Source of the DNA: Methanobacterium_D sp040373355 | GTDB lineage: Archaea; Methanobacteriota; Methanobacteria; Methanobacteriales; Methanobacteriaceae | Direction: 5' to 3' | NCBI RefSeq assembly: GCF_047495555.1 | Contig: NZ_CP166866.1 | Location: 930,001 to 994,000 of the forward strand | Length of the DNA stretch: 64,000 nucleotides | In this document: piece by piece, positions 19,533 to 28,070 of the stretch | How the letters are laid out: every line of letters starts with the position of its first letter | Position numbering within the stretch: the first letter of the stretch is position 1 | The notes under the pieces: model-generated | What the model was told of the DNA's origin: nothing | The model's database searches: none | Seen by the model: only the letters and a program-made list of their open reading frames with translations | Made by a program: the position numbers and the translations under genes

Positions 19533-19634
19533 GGTTGAAGGAAATCTTTCGAAAATCTTTGATTTTCGATACATCGAAAACTTTTTTTCGCATGTTTTTA
19601 TTTCCTGAACCCCAAAATATTTATTTTCGGAGGG
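19533..19634 (+). repeat. Multi-hairpin intergenic element D (leader of marker 14)
   Basis: An outer stem (GGTT 19533-19536 and AGGAAAT 19539-19545 pairing with ATTTCCT 19600-19606 and AACC 19608-19611) encloses two hairpins: TCGAAAATC/GATTTTCGA (19549-19557 with 19561-19569, loop TTT) and CGAAAA/TTTTCG (19575-19580 with 19585-19590). A third hairpin AAAATA/TATTTT (19614-19627) ends in CGGAGGG, the ribosome site of the next gene. It shares layout and linkers with elements at 32111, 41181 and 62645. The base pairing is seen directly; transcription and function are not shown. Confidence 0.6.
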
Positions 19635-19640
19635 AAAGCA

Positions 19641-21122
19641 TTGTCATTTCTAGGAAAAATATTTAGTAGGGGCCCAAAGCCTGTAATTGCAAAAAGCAGG
19701 TACATAAGGATTGAAGATGCAAAAATGTCATCATTTACAAAGAAAACAGCAGGACAGGGATACGGTCAAAACCTGCGTCCAGATGTTTATTATATTGTTG
19801 CATCAGTAGAGCTTGGAAATACAACTACCAAGTGTATTCTAACTGCTACAAATCTAAACACAAGTAAAACGTATCTCCTTGATAAAACTGTAAAAATGAC
19901 TAGGGACATCAGACCACCTAAACCTGGCGAAAAAGTCTTTGGTGAAACAGTGTGGCATGTAGAACTTACTCAGGAATCAGTTTCTGAACTTGTAAGAGAT
20001 ACTATTCTTGAATCAATAAAGAGATCTAATATTGATATTGAAAAGGACCTTGATTTTGTAGTACGTTCTACAGGGGTAACTGCAGGATTTGCATCTCCTG
20101 AAGATGTAGGACAGCTTATTATAGCTCTTGCAAACGGTTGCCTTGAAGCAGGAATCCCTCCAAGTAAAATGTCTCCTGCAATGAGCAAAGAAAGTCTTCC
20201 TGAAAAATTAAGAGACTTTTCGCTATTGGATAAAGTAATGTTTGACGGTGCTGTTGTAAGTGTACTTCCACCAACGGGAAGGTCGGTTGTAGCCAATGAA
20301 ATGGAAGGAGAGCTTGTAACTGCAGGTATTAAAGTTGGAGCTAAATGGACTGATGTTGATTTCCGTAATCCTTGTGTTTCTATGGACTTTGGTACTACTC
20401 TCGCTGGAAGAATTACAAATGGCCAAGAACCTTATGCAAGAACAATTGGTAACTTCTGCGGGCTTGCAGGTGCTGTTTCAGATGCAATAATTCGTGGAAC
20501 AGAAAAAGTAGATAAAAGAGGTGGAGCAGCTTTAGATCTCTATAAAAAAGAGATTCTTAAAAAAGCAGACTGGAAAAAAGCAGAAGAATACTCAGAAACG
20601 GTTCATGATTATCTTGACATTGGAAGAGTCCCTGAAAACAGAGATCAATTTGGTACAGTACCAGTAGATCCAAAAGCAGCATATGATGCAGGAACTACCC
20701 TTATAGGGTGTGATGTAGGTAAAGATGGTGATAAAATACCTAAACTAACCGAAATCGGTCATGATATATATGCTGAAAGCGGTATACACACTCTTTTTGC
20801 AACACTTGACCATGTTAACGCTAAAATTGTAAAACGATTAAGCGAAGAAGCATTCGAAGAAGGAGTTGTTGAAAAAGGATCTATGCTTGGGATAACTGGT
20901 AGGGCGGGTATAACTGGAAAAAAACCTGAATTAATCCTTGAATACTCTAAAGATAAATATGCAGGCACTATTTTTGTATCAGATGCTCTTGCTATGGGTG
21001 CAGCAGTAATGGCCCGTTGTATGAACTCTATAGGTACTCCTCATATTCCGATTGGAGGCAGACAGGGTAGTGGTTGTATACTTGGGCAGAGAAGAAAAAT
21101 GCAAAAACAAAAAGGAATGTAA
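19641..21122 (+). CDS. mmp14: Methanogenesis marker protein 14
   Basis: A 493-residue protein of methanogenesis marker family 14. It contains two actin/hexokinase-like phosphate motifs: SVELGNTTTKCILT near residues 55-68 and SMDFGTTLAGRI near 248-259, like those in ASKHA ATPases and in reductive activators of corrinoid proteins (RACo). A role as an ATP-dependent reductive activator in methanogenesis is inference. It starts at a TTG after GGAGGG, which lies at the end of a structured repeat element, so translation could be modulated by RNA folding. No [2Fe-2S] ferredoxin domain is visible. Confidence 0.78.
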   Translation: MSFLGKIFSRGPKPVIAKSRYIRIEDAKMSSFTKKTAGQGYGQNLRPDVYYIVASVELGNTTTKCILTATNLNTSKTYLLDKTVKMTRDIRPPKPGEKVFGETVWHVELTQESVSELVRDTILESIKRSNIDIEKDLDFVVRSTGVTAGFASPEDVGQLIIALANGCLEAGIPPSKMSPAMSKESLPEKLRDFSLLDKVMFDGAVVSVLPPTGRSVVANEMEGELVTAGIKVGAKWTDVDFRNPCVSMDFGTTLAGRITNGQEPYARTIGNFCGLAGAVSDAIIRGTEKVDKRGGAALDLYKKEILKKADWKKAEEYSETVHDYLDIGRVPENRDQFGTVPVDPKAAYDAGTTLIGCDVGKDGDKIPKLTEIGHDIYAESGIHTLFATLDHVNAKIVKRLSEEAFEEGVVEKGSMLGITGRAGITGKKPELILEYSKDKYAGTIFVSDALAMGAAVMARCMNSIGTPHIPIGGRQGSGCILGQRRKMQKQKGM

Positions 21123-21356
21123 TTATTCTTTCTTCTCAACCCAATTTCCAGATTTATCCTTTTTATAAACGTTTTCTACCGCAGACCATGCAACTTTATG
21201 GGATATTCGTTCTCTTGATTCATTTCCCCTACGTTCTTCAGGGTCTTTATACTGATCCCATGCATTATTGAATGCTTTTAAATAAATTTCCTGCCCATGT
21301 TCTGGTAAATTTTCAGTTACCTGTTTTGGTAAATCTTCCTTATTTTTATACGGCAT
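21123..21356 (-). CDS. ChaB family protein
   Basis: A 77-residue ChaB-type protein. The pattern PYKNKEDLPKQV near the N terminus, then LPEHGQEIYLKAFNNAW and HKVAWSAVE, is that of bacterial ChaB, long annotated as a cation-transport regulator although direct evidence is slim. It is convergent with marker 14, the two genes meeting without a gap at 21122/21123. It lies 3 kb from a cation exchanger but not next to it, so a link is only speculation. Confidence 0.85.
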   Translation of the reverse strand: MPYKNKEDLPKQVTENLPEHGQEIYLKAFNNAWDQYKDPEERRGNESRERISHKVAWSAVENVYKKDKSGNWVEKKE

Positions 21357-21442
21357 AATAAAATCTCATAGCACAATAGTAATAATTTATTTTTCATATT
21401 TAATAAAAGTTTAATACTTTGATGAACTTAAATTAGATTAAT

Positions 21443-21613
21443 ATGTTTAATGAGAAGTATTGGACCGTAGAATGTGATAATTGTCATAAAGAAATGGTTT
21501 ATTTAAGAATATATATGGAAACAGTAAATGGACATAATGAGCTATTACTGGAAACTTTTTCTAAATGTCCGCACTGTAATGGTCGAAATGAGTATTTAAT
21601 TAAAAAAAAATAA
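21443..21613 (+). CDS. Small zinc-ribbon protein, 56 residues
   Basis: An ATG-started frame of 56 codons encoding a protein with CDNC at residues 11-14 and CPHC at residues 42-45, two CxxC knuckles 28 residues apart as in a rubredoxin-like zinc ribbon. No other cysteines occur. No good Shine-Dalgarno sequence is present, so it may be leaderless. It is the only gene in the 310-bp space between chaB and the DUF389 gene. The paired CxxC knuckles make chance unlikely; function unknown. Confidence 0.55.
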   Translation: MFNEKYWTVECDNCHKEMVYLRIYMETVNGHNELLLETFSKCPHCNGRNEYLIKKK

Positions 21614-21668
21614 ATAATCCTCTATTTTAGCTAATAAGTTAAATTCCAATGGGAAATTTAATTATCCT

Positions 21669-22745
21669 CTATTGAAGCAATAATAAATCAAATGCACCTC
21701 TATACAATAGAATCAAGACTATAAATATTGAAAGTAATGATGTCCATAAAATTAACGCAATATTGGTCATTTTTTTAGCATTTTCTATTCTTTCAGGATA
21801 TATAGGTCGGATTTTTTGAAATTTAAATGCTAGAATTCCTGCTAAGTTAACACAAACAAGGTTTATGAAAAACAGTAGAAATGCACCTAAGGCTAGTGAA
21901 TACTCTCCAGAACCAAATAATAATCCACAAGTTACGAGAGGAGGAAGTAGTGCGACTGCAACCATGACTCCAATAAGTGTAGTGCTGAATCCTGCAGTAA
22001 ATGCTAATGCACCTGCAATACCTGAAGCAAAAGCCAGGGTTATACTTCCAAGATTAGTTTTGGCTCTTAGAGCAACTTCGGGAACTGTAGGATCAACTGT
22101 AAAAATTAATCCAAGGAAAACTGATAATAAAAATGCTATTAGAAGACCTAAATAATTACTTTTGATAGAATCTTTAGCTAATTGTCTATCTCCCAGAGTT
22201 GTAGCAAGTGATAGGGCCATATTAGGGCCTAAAAATGGAGCTATAACCATAGCTCCAATTATAACGGCTACATTATTATTAACCACTCCTATTGCAGCTA
22301 CAATTGAGGATAAGATAACCATCAAAATAAAAATATTAGATAACTTAGCCATATCCGATATATTTGCATAGATTTCATGACGACTAAGCCTATTTATAAG
22401 TTCACCAGGGTCTAAACGATCTGTTAACTCTTCAAGTGTTGTATCTCCTCTCTCTTCAGATTCTTTAGTTCTTAATAATGTTTTTTCAAGGGATTCTGGT
22501 ACAGGAACTGACGCTTCAACTGGTAATAGGTTTATTCTAAAACCTTCTAATTTTGAAAAACGTTTCTGCAATGTATTAACAAAAGATTCAGTTTTTGCTC
22601 TACGTATGATCACATTATAAATTATCTGATTTTCAGTTGACTCAATATACCATGAATTAAGCACATCATATTTGCCAATTATACCCTTAATTTCCTCAAG
22701 ATTTTCATAATTTGGAATAACAATTATAATCAACCGATAGACCAT
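21669..22745 (-). CDS. DUF389 / TIGR00341 family membrane protein
   Basis: A 358-residue protein with a cytoplasmic N-terminal region of about 125 residues resembling an ACT/ferredoxin-like fold (VIPNYENLEEIKGIIGKYD) and about six transmembrane helices. The conserved segment GAMVIAPFLGPNMALSLAT near residues 168-186 is typical of DUF389. The family is widespread and of unknown function; transport is the usual guess. Alone on its strand, upstream of the ChaB gene. Confidence 0.85.
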   Translation of the reverse strand: MVYRLIIIVIPNYENLEEIKGIIGKYDVLNSWYIESTENQIIYNVIIRRAKTESFVNTLQKRFSKLEGFRINLLPVEASVPVPESLEKTLLRTKESEERGDTTLEELTDRLDPGELINRLSRHEIYANISDMAKLSNIFILMVILSSIVAAIGVVNNNVAVIIGAMVIAPFLGPNMALSLATTLGDRQLAKDSIKSNYLGLLIAFLLSVFLGLIFTVDPTVPEVALRAKTNLGSITLAFASGIAGALAFTAGFSTTLIGVMVAVALLPPLVTCGLLFGSGEYSLALGAFLLFFINLVCVNLAGILAFKFQKIRPIYPERIENAKKMTNIALILWTSLLSIFIVLILLYRGAFDLLLLQ

Positions 22746-22846
22746 AGATATAATATGTTAATATAAGTATTAAAAGTATATGAATAATTCATACATATAA
22801 AACTATTAAAAATAATTTAAAATACAAATTTTAAAACAAAATAAAA

Positions 22847-23704
22847 TTAGAAGGTTTTAAGCTCTTCTAATCTTCTGATTCTTTTATCCATTGGGGGATG
22901 GGTTGAAAAGAGGTTCAAAAGAGTACTTCCTTTTCCACCAAATGGATTTGCTATAAACATGTGTGCTGTAGCAGGACTTGTATCCATTGGTTTTGCGTTA
23001 ATGCCTGTCTGAAGTTTTCTAAGTGCATCTGCAAGTGCCCAGGGCTTTCCAGAAATGTTTGCACCACTTTCATCTGCTTTATATTCTCTAGATCTGCTTA
23101 TTGCAGATCGAACCATCAAAGCAGCAAATGGGGCAATTACAGTCATTGCAAGGATTCCAATTAATCCACCATCATCATCTCCGCCTCCAAATATGGCAAA
23201 GAATCTAGCATAATCTGCAATTATGAAGATGGCATATGCAATTGTCGCAGCAATTGTACCTATTAAAATATCTCTATTTTTTACATGTCCAAGCTCGTGA
23301 GCAATAACTCCTTCCAGTTCATCTCTATTTAGTAAGCCAAGTATTCCAGTTGTTACAGCAACTACTGCATTATCCTGATTTCTTCCAGTTGCAAAAGCAT
23401 TAGGAGTACTATTTTCAACAATTGCAACTTTTGGCTTTTTGATTCCTGCATTCATTGCAAGTTCATCCACTACAGAATGTAGTTCTGGTGCTTCTTCAGG
23501 AGAAACAATTCTGGCTCTATATAATTTTAGCACAATTTTGTCTGAATAGAAATAGGAAACGAAATTCATAGCAACAGCAATCAAAAAGAAGACTGATGCT
23601 CCTAAAAGTCCTACTCCGAAAAACAGGCCAATTACATATCCTAAGGCCATTAATAATCCGGTTAAAACCGTAAATAAAAGTAATGTTTTAATGTTTGAAA
23701 ACAT
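22847..23704 (-). CDS. htpX: Protease HtpX homolog
   Basis: A 285-residue M48 family membrane metalloprotease. The zinc motif H136-E-L-G-H140 is present, with a downstream Glu in SREYKADESGA near residues 204-214 as third ligand. Two N-terminal hydrophobic helices (about 5-30 and 34-52) and two further ones (about 147-165 and 178-200) place it in the membrane. HtpX takes part in quality control of misfolded membrane proteins. Length is normal. Divergent from cobY across 353 bp. Confidence 0.92.
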   Translation of the reverse strand: MFSNIKTLLLFTVLTGLLMALGYVIGLFFGVGLLGASVFFLIAVAMNFVSYFYSDKIVLKLYRARIVSPEEAPELHSVVDELAMNAGIKKPKVAIVENSTPNAFATGRNQDNAVVAVTTGILGLLNRDELEGVIAHELGHVKNRDILIGTIAATIAYAIFIIADYARFFAIFGGGDDDGGLIGILAMTVIAPFAALMVRSAISRSREYKADESGANISGKPWALADALRKLQTGINAKPMDTSPATAHMFIANPFGGKGSTLLNLFSTHPPMDKRIRRLEELKTF

Positions 23705-24057
23705 TGGGTTATCACCACAGTTTTTAATTAATTTTGCTATTAAATTTATTTAAGCAAAGGATATTATAAGGACTAAATATATAAACTTTGTTGTTAGACA
23801 ATTATCATCTGTAAAGTATTATTATAATGTACATGTCTTTATATTTGACAATAGTAAGATATTAATCTATAAATGATGGATTTAGATATTTATTGACTTT
23901 ATAATTTCTTTTGCATATTATTTAGGTTAAGAATAATCTTGAAAAAGAATAAATTGATGATATGTATAATAAGAGGATAATGTGTATATTATTTAATAAA
24001 TACTTTTAACTTTATGTTAGGTATTTATTTTATCTAAATTATAAGGAAGTCACTAAA
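23705..24057. other. Divergent htpX/cobY intergenic region
   Basis: 353 bp of very AT-rich sequence with promoters expected in both directions. TATA-like stretches occur near 23779-23787 (AATATATAA) and in several later places. I saw no open frame with a ribosome site, no strong inverted repeat and no RNA gene. Confidence 0.5.
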
Positions 24058-24639
24058 ATGGTTATAGCTTTGATAATGGCTGGTGGAAAGGGCAGTAGAA
24101 TGAATTTAAATATTGAAAAGCCCCTTATAATGATTAATAACAAGCCAATGATCCAATATGTAATTGGTGCATTGAATAACTCTAAAATAGATGATATTAT
24201 TGTGGCAGTTAGCAAGAATACTCCTGAAACTGAAAAGTTTCTTAAAGGAATTGGTATCAAAACAATTATGACATCAGGGAATGATTATGTGCATGACCTT
24301 GGCTTAATTCTTTCTAATTTTAATGAAGCTGATGTTTTACTTACTTTAACTTCAGACTTACCTCTTTTAACTGAAGATATTATAGATGAAGTGATAAAAA
24401 AATATGAAAAATCTACAAAACCTGCAATGAGTGTAATGGTTCCTGCGGATTTATTTAAAAAATATGACTTAAAACCGACTTCGGTGTTTGATGATCTCGT
24501 ACCTTCTGGATTAAATATATTAAGGGGTATTAACAAGACACAAAATGAGGAAGTTTTAATTATTTCTAAAATAGAGCTTGCCTTAAACATAAATACCTGT
24601 GAAGATATAAAGCTTCTTAAGAAAATCGTTGGTGATTAG
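24058..24639 (+). CDS. cobY: Adenosylcobinamide-phosphate guanylyltransferase
   Basis: A 193-residue CobY, the archaeal GTP:adenosylcobinamide-phosphate guanylyltransferase that replaces bacterial CobU in nucleotide-loop assembly of cobamides. The nucleotidyltransferase motif LIMAGGKGSRM is at residues 5-15, followed by KPLIMINNKPMIQYV near 21-35 and LTLTSDLPLL near 97-106. It acts before CobS, which is encoded at 51859-52677. The start ATG follows AAGGAAG. Its stop codon abuts the next start. Confidence 0.9.
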   Translation: MVIALIMAGGKGSRMNLNIEKPLIMINNKPMIQYVIGALNNSKIDDIIVAVSKNTPETEKFLKGIGIKTIMTSGNDYVHDLGLILSNFNEADVLLTLTSDLPLLTEDIIDEVIKKYEKSTKPAMSVMVPADLFKKYDLKPTSVFDDLVPSGLNILRGINKTQNEEVLIISKIELALNINTCEDIKLLKKIVGD

Positions 24640-24912
24640 ATGAATGAAGAAAGGAAACTCATAAAAGGGGAAGAGAAGGTCTGGAGCGAAATTAAAGGTT
24701 ATCAAGTTGCAACAAATAATGCAAGAATCTTAGGAGAACTTGATGAACTCATTATAAACGGCAAAACTGGAAAAATCACTGATGTCGTTATTAAAGTTGA
24801 AAAAGGTAGAAATATAAATGTTAAAGGCGCTAAGAAAAAAGGAGATCATCTACTGGTTCCATTCGGAAAAGTAGAAAAAGTAGGTGAATTTATAATAATC
24901 TCAGAATCCTAA
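24640..24912 (+). CDS. PRC-barrel domain protein
   Basis: A 90-residue single-domain protein. A beta-rich core (GYQVATNNARILGELDELII) and a closing LVPFGKVEKVGEFIII match the PRC-barrel family, best known from the photosynthetic reaction centre H subunit and RimM. Stand-alone archaeal PRC-barrel proteins are common and some have been tied to cell division. Its ATG follows the cobY stop with no gap (TAGATG), so the two form an operon. Confidence 0.75.
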   Translation: MNEERKLIKGEEKVWSEIKGYQVATNNARILGELDELIINGKTGKITDVVIKVEKGRNINVKGAKKKGDHLLVPFGKVEKVGEFIIISES

Positions 24913-25015
24913 TTTTACTATTTTTCTTTAACTTAACTATAAATTTTAATAGAATCTTTAATAAGATTTAACTTAACCTCACTATTTTTAAGCTTTAATT
25001 TTAATTATATTAAAT

Positions 25016-25516
25016 CTAATGGGGCCCTTCATAAAAAGGATGTACTACGGAATCTTTTTCATTTAAAATTTCATCAATTGACGGTTCCCTAACAAATGCT
25101 CTTTTAATAGCTGATTTTGCTGCTTCGTAATTGTTTTTATAAATTTCATCGCTATTTTTAGCCTCTGGATGAATAAAAAAGCTACATATTATACATATAT
25201 CCTCAACATCATCTTCTGGAATAATTTCGTTATAAACACAATCTACTACAGCACTTGCAATGGCTTTTTGTGCAGGTCCATAAACCCTCATAACATCAAG
25301 CATTCCTTTAATGGAAACTTTAGGAACCATTAATGTTATTGGTTTGGCTACAAGATTAGGAGCAATTATTGCAAAAAGTGGAGGATGTTTTTCCATTTGA
25401 CTGGCAAGTGAATTAGCAAATGCTTGCCCAACTGGCCCTTCTTTATCTCCTATAAGGAGATCTAAATGTGCAATTTCTCTTCCTTTTCCAAAACGTGCTT
25501 CACCATTTAAATACAT
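25016..25516 (-). CDS. fae: Formaldehyde-activating enzyme
   Basis: A 166-residue Fae. It catalyses condensation of formaldehyde with tetrahydromethanopterin to methylene-H4MPT. The conserved active-site region AHLDLLIGDKEGPVGQAFA lies near residues 17-35, including the His proposed as general base. It is the stand-alone form, not fused to a hexulose-phosphate synthase as in some methanogens. In non-methylotrophic methanogens it probably detoxifies formaldehyde, for example that released in ribulose-phosphate metabolism. The start follows GAGGTAAT. Confidence 0.9.
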   Translation of the reverse strand: MYLNGEARFGKGREIAHLDLLIGDKEGPVGQAFANSLASQMEKHPPLFAIIAPNLVAKPITLMVPKVSIKGMLDVMRVYGPAQKAIASAVVDCVYNEIIPEDDVEDICIICSFFIHPEAKNSDEIYKNNYEAAKSAIKRAFVREPSIDEILNEKDSVVHPFYEGPH

Positions 25517-25620
25517 AATATTACCTCTTTTAATAATATGTATCTACCGTAGTTAATATTTTTGGACAATATATTAATAAAATTAATTTAATTATGTTTT
25601 AAATCAAGTAATATAAAAAA

Positions 25621-25661
25621 AATAAATAATTTAAATCATTGAATACTTCATTCAATGATTA
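25621..25661 (-). terminator. Terminator after the SufB-like gene
   Basis: A perfect 11-bp inverted repeat AATCATTGAAT/ATTCAATGATT (25634-25644 with 25650-25660, loop of five) starts at the stop codon of the minus-strand SufB-like gene and is followed in that direction by a long A/T tract ending in a T run. Confidence 0.65.
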
Positions 25662-26891
25662 CATACCTTTTAAACTCATATCGAGCATTCTTTTAGTCTC
25701 ATCAGCAAGTTCTTGAGGTAAGCCCGTAATGTCCATACTTAAGAAACCTCTTACAATCATGGAAGCAGCTTCTTCTTCTGTAAGACCTCTTGACATGAGA
25801 TAAAGTACCTCTTCTTCTGCAATTTTACCAACAGCAGCTTCGTGAGACATTTCAAGTTCTGTAGCACTACCTTCAAGTTCTGGTACTGCATACATCATTG
25901 AATCATCAGATAAAACTAATCCATGACATTCTAAGTGTCCTTTCACATTCTGAGTTCTACCTGCAAGATGTCCTCGAGCATAAATCTGTGACTGATCTTT
26001 AGTAACTGCTCTTGAAATCATTTCAGTACTTGATCCTTCACCTTCTAAAATTACACGAGATCCAGTATCCAGTACAGAATCTTTTTGACCCCCTAAAATA
26101 GACTGGAACAAAACTTTTGAGTTTTTACCTGAACAATATGCAGTTGGATAAGTTTGAATGCTTCTAACTGGACTTGTTAGTATATAATTGCTGATATAAG
26201 TTGCATCATCTCCAACCATAATACCTGTTCTAGGACGTACATCTACCTGTTCGGCCCAATTATGAACCATTGTAAATGTAATTTTAGCTCCAGGTTTAAG
26301 ATAAAATTCAGAAACTCCAACGTGAAGCGCTGAACTTACATCTTCTCCTGTTGCACATCCTGTAATGATATGTAATTCAGAATTTTCCTCTGCAATAATG
26401 ACATTATGAGCAGTCTGCATTACCTTTTCATCACCAATGAACATACAGGCTTGTAATGGGAATACTTCTTTAGATCCTGGTAGCGATCTTATGAAGTAAC
26501 CGCTGCTTCCTTCTTCTGCTTCTCTAATTGCAGTTTGTGCAGTATATTTATCAGTATCAGGGGCTACAGCTTTCCACATATAGTCTTTTATCCAATTATA
26601 TTTATCAAGTGCTACATTCATTCCCATTATTTCAATACCATCGCCAGCACATGTTGTGCAAACGCTACTTTGGTCTACCTGAATAAAAGTACCTGCTCTT
26701 TCTTGTTCACTAGGATCAACTCCTACTTTAAGTAGTGTATCTTGAACTTTTTTAGGAACTTCATTAGCTTTATTAACTCGTTCATGTTCCCCTGCTTCTT
26801 CTTTTATGAATCTTTCAAGGTCAATATCTTCTCCATAAAGAGCCTTTTTTTCCTGTGCTTTTTTAGCACGTTCTAATGTACTTTGCAACAC
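25659..26891 (-). CDS. SufB/SmsB-like Fe-S cluster assembly scaffold
   Basis: A 410-residue SufBD-family protein forming a complex with the ATPase encoded just upstream. The C-terminal half is the right-handed beta-helix with conserved GHLECHGLVLSDDSMMYAVPEL and MSHEAAVGKIAEEEVLYL; the Glu and His in MSHEAA correspond to cluster-assembly residues of SufB/D. Methanogens carry only one SufBD gene, the minimal SUF-like (SMS) system thought to predate bacterial SUF. The start overlaps the ATPase gene by 19 bases, so translation is coupled. Confidence 0.9.
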   Translation of the reverse strand: MLQSTLERAKKAQEKKALYGEDIDLERFIKEEAGEHERVNKANEVPKKVQDTLLKVGVDPSEQERAGTFIQVDQSSVCTTCAGDGIEIMGMNVALDKYNWIKDYMWKAVAPDTDKYTAQTAIREAEEGSSGYFIRSLPGSKEVFPLQACMFIGDEKVMQTAHNVIIAEENSELHIITGCATGEDVSSALHVGVSEFYLKPGAKITFTMVHNWAEQVDVRPRTGIMVGDDATYISNYILTSPVRSIQTYPTAYCSGKNSKVLFQSILGGQKDSVLDTGSRVILEGEGSSTEMISRAVTKDQSQIYARGHLAGRTQNVKGHLECHGLVLSDDSMMYAVPELEGSATELEMSHEAAVGKIAEEEVLYLMSRGLTEEEAASMIVRGFLSMDITGLPQELADETKRMLDMSLKGM

Positions 26892-27649
26892 TCAACACAT
26901 CCTTTAAATCCTTCTTTACGTATATCTTCTAAAATTTCAGCCGGATTTCCTGAACAGGCTATTCTACCATCCATAAGTACATTGGCCGTATCTGCGCTAA
27001 CAAAATTTAGAATGTAACCTAAATGAGTTATAAGTAAACCTGATTTTTCTCTCATACCTGGCTTTTTATTTTTATCAAGTAGTGTATTGATTTCCTCTGC
27101 AAGTAGCTCTACATTTTCAATATCAACACCTGAATCCGGCTCATCAAACATTACAAAGTCTGGATTCTGTGCACGAAGTTGAAGTATCTCTGAACGCTTT
27201 ACTTCTCCACCAGAAAATCCAAGGTTAACGTCTCTTTCAAGGAACCTATCACTCATTTTCAGCTTTTCAGCAAGTTCCATCATCTCAGGGCTTAATTCTT
27301 CATCATCAGTAATTCCACCCATACTTTCCATCTGAAGAATGCTTCTTAATTTAACTCCTCTGATTGCAGGAGGATTTTGGAAACTAACTCCAATACCTGC
27401 CTTTACGCGTTCAGTAGTGTTATAATTAGTTATATCTTCACCTTTAAAGATTATCTCTCCTCTTGTAACTTTATACTTTGGAAATCCAAGTATTGTCATA
27501 AAAAGGGTACTTTTACCAGATCCATTTGGTCCTAAAAGAACGTGAGTTTCACCTTTGGCTATATTAAGATCTATATCGCTTAAAACTTCTCTTCCATTAA
27601 CTTCAACAGCTAAATCATTAATTTCAAGTAGCAGTTTTACCACCACCAT
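26873..27649 (-). CDS. SufC/SmsC-like Fe-S assembly ATPase
   Basis: A 258-residue ABC-type ATPase of the SufC family. Walker A is GPNGSGKST near residues 38-46, the signature is LGFSGGEVKR near 143-152 and Walker B with the catalytic Glu is DFVMFDEPDSG near 164-174. With the SufB-like partner it forms the minimal SUF/SMS system. Several in-frame GTG codons follow the first ATG, so the true start may be a few residues in. An 18-bp perfect palindrome lies 74 bp upstream. First gene of a two-gene operon. Confidence 0.9.
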   Translation of the reverse strand: MVVVKLLLEINDLAVEVNGREVLSDIDLNIAKGETHVLLGPNGSGKSTLFMTILGFPKYKVTRGEIIFKGEDITNYNTTERVKAGIGVSFQNPPAIRGVKLRSILQMESMGGITDDEELSPEMMELAEKLKMSDRFLERDVNLGFSGGEVKRSEILQLRAQNPDFVMFDEPDSGVDIENVELLAEEINTLLDKNKKPGMREKSGLLITHLGYILNFVSADTANVLMDGRIACSGNPAEILEDIRKEGFKGCVECCKVH

Positions 27650-27722
27650 TTTTTAATTGATACTAAAAATATGTTTTTCTTAAAATATTCTCTTTATACT
27701 TTATTTTAAATAAACTATTTTG

Positions 27723-27740
27723 AATTAACAATTGTTAATT
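27723..27740. promoter_or_regulatory. 18-bp palindrome upstream of the Suf/Sms operon
   Basis: AATTAACAATTGTTAATT is a perfect palindrome 74-91 bp upstream of the SufC-like start. A TATA-like box (TATAAAG on the minus strand, near 27690-27696) lies between it and the gene. The position suits an operator for a dimeric regulator of iron-sulfur synthesis. The regulator is not known. Confidence 0.4.
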
Positions 27741-27939
27741 AAGATATAATTAGAATAGTATTCATATTAGGAGGATAAGTAGGATATTTTTTCTACTGTA
27801 TAAATTTAATCTGATAATTATAACTTCTTTAGCTAAAAAATAGATTATTAAATCTCAAAATAATATAAAAATAAATATGAGTCAAGTATATACTTATTCA
27901 ATGCATTATAGGTCATTTTGAAAAAGCAAAAATCAATGT

Positions 27940-28070
27940 TTTAATATATAAACTTTTCGACTTAAATTGATAAATAACCTTTATATTAGGTGGTCTTATA
28001 TGTATATGTGTACATAGTACACAAATTAGTACAACTGATAGTACATTGGAAAACGCGAGGAGGAAACTCT
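27940..28070 (+). promoter_or_regulatory. mvh promoter and leader with repeated TAGTACA boxes
   Basis: A TATA-like box TTTAATATATAAA lies at 27940-27952, which would start transcription near 27975. The leader contains a palindrome GTGTAC-ATA-GTACAC (28008-28022) and three TAGTACA direct repeats at 28015-28021, 28027-28033 and 28039-28045, exactly 12 bp apart. A ribosome site GAGGAGGA lies just before the mvhD ATG at 28071. The rest of the 421-bp gap back to 27650 is AT-rich and holds the Suf promoter; I see no gene in it. Confidence 0.5.

Noticed and set aside
23705..24057. Possible small gene or RNA in the htpX/cobY gap
   Set aside because: No start with ribosome site, no GC-rich patch and no strong hairpin were found.
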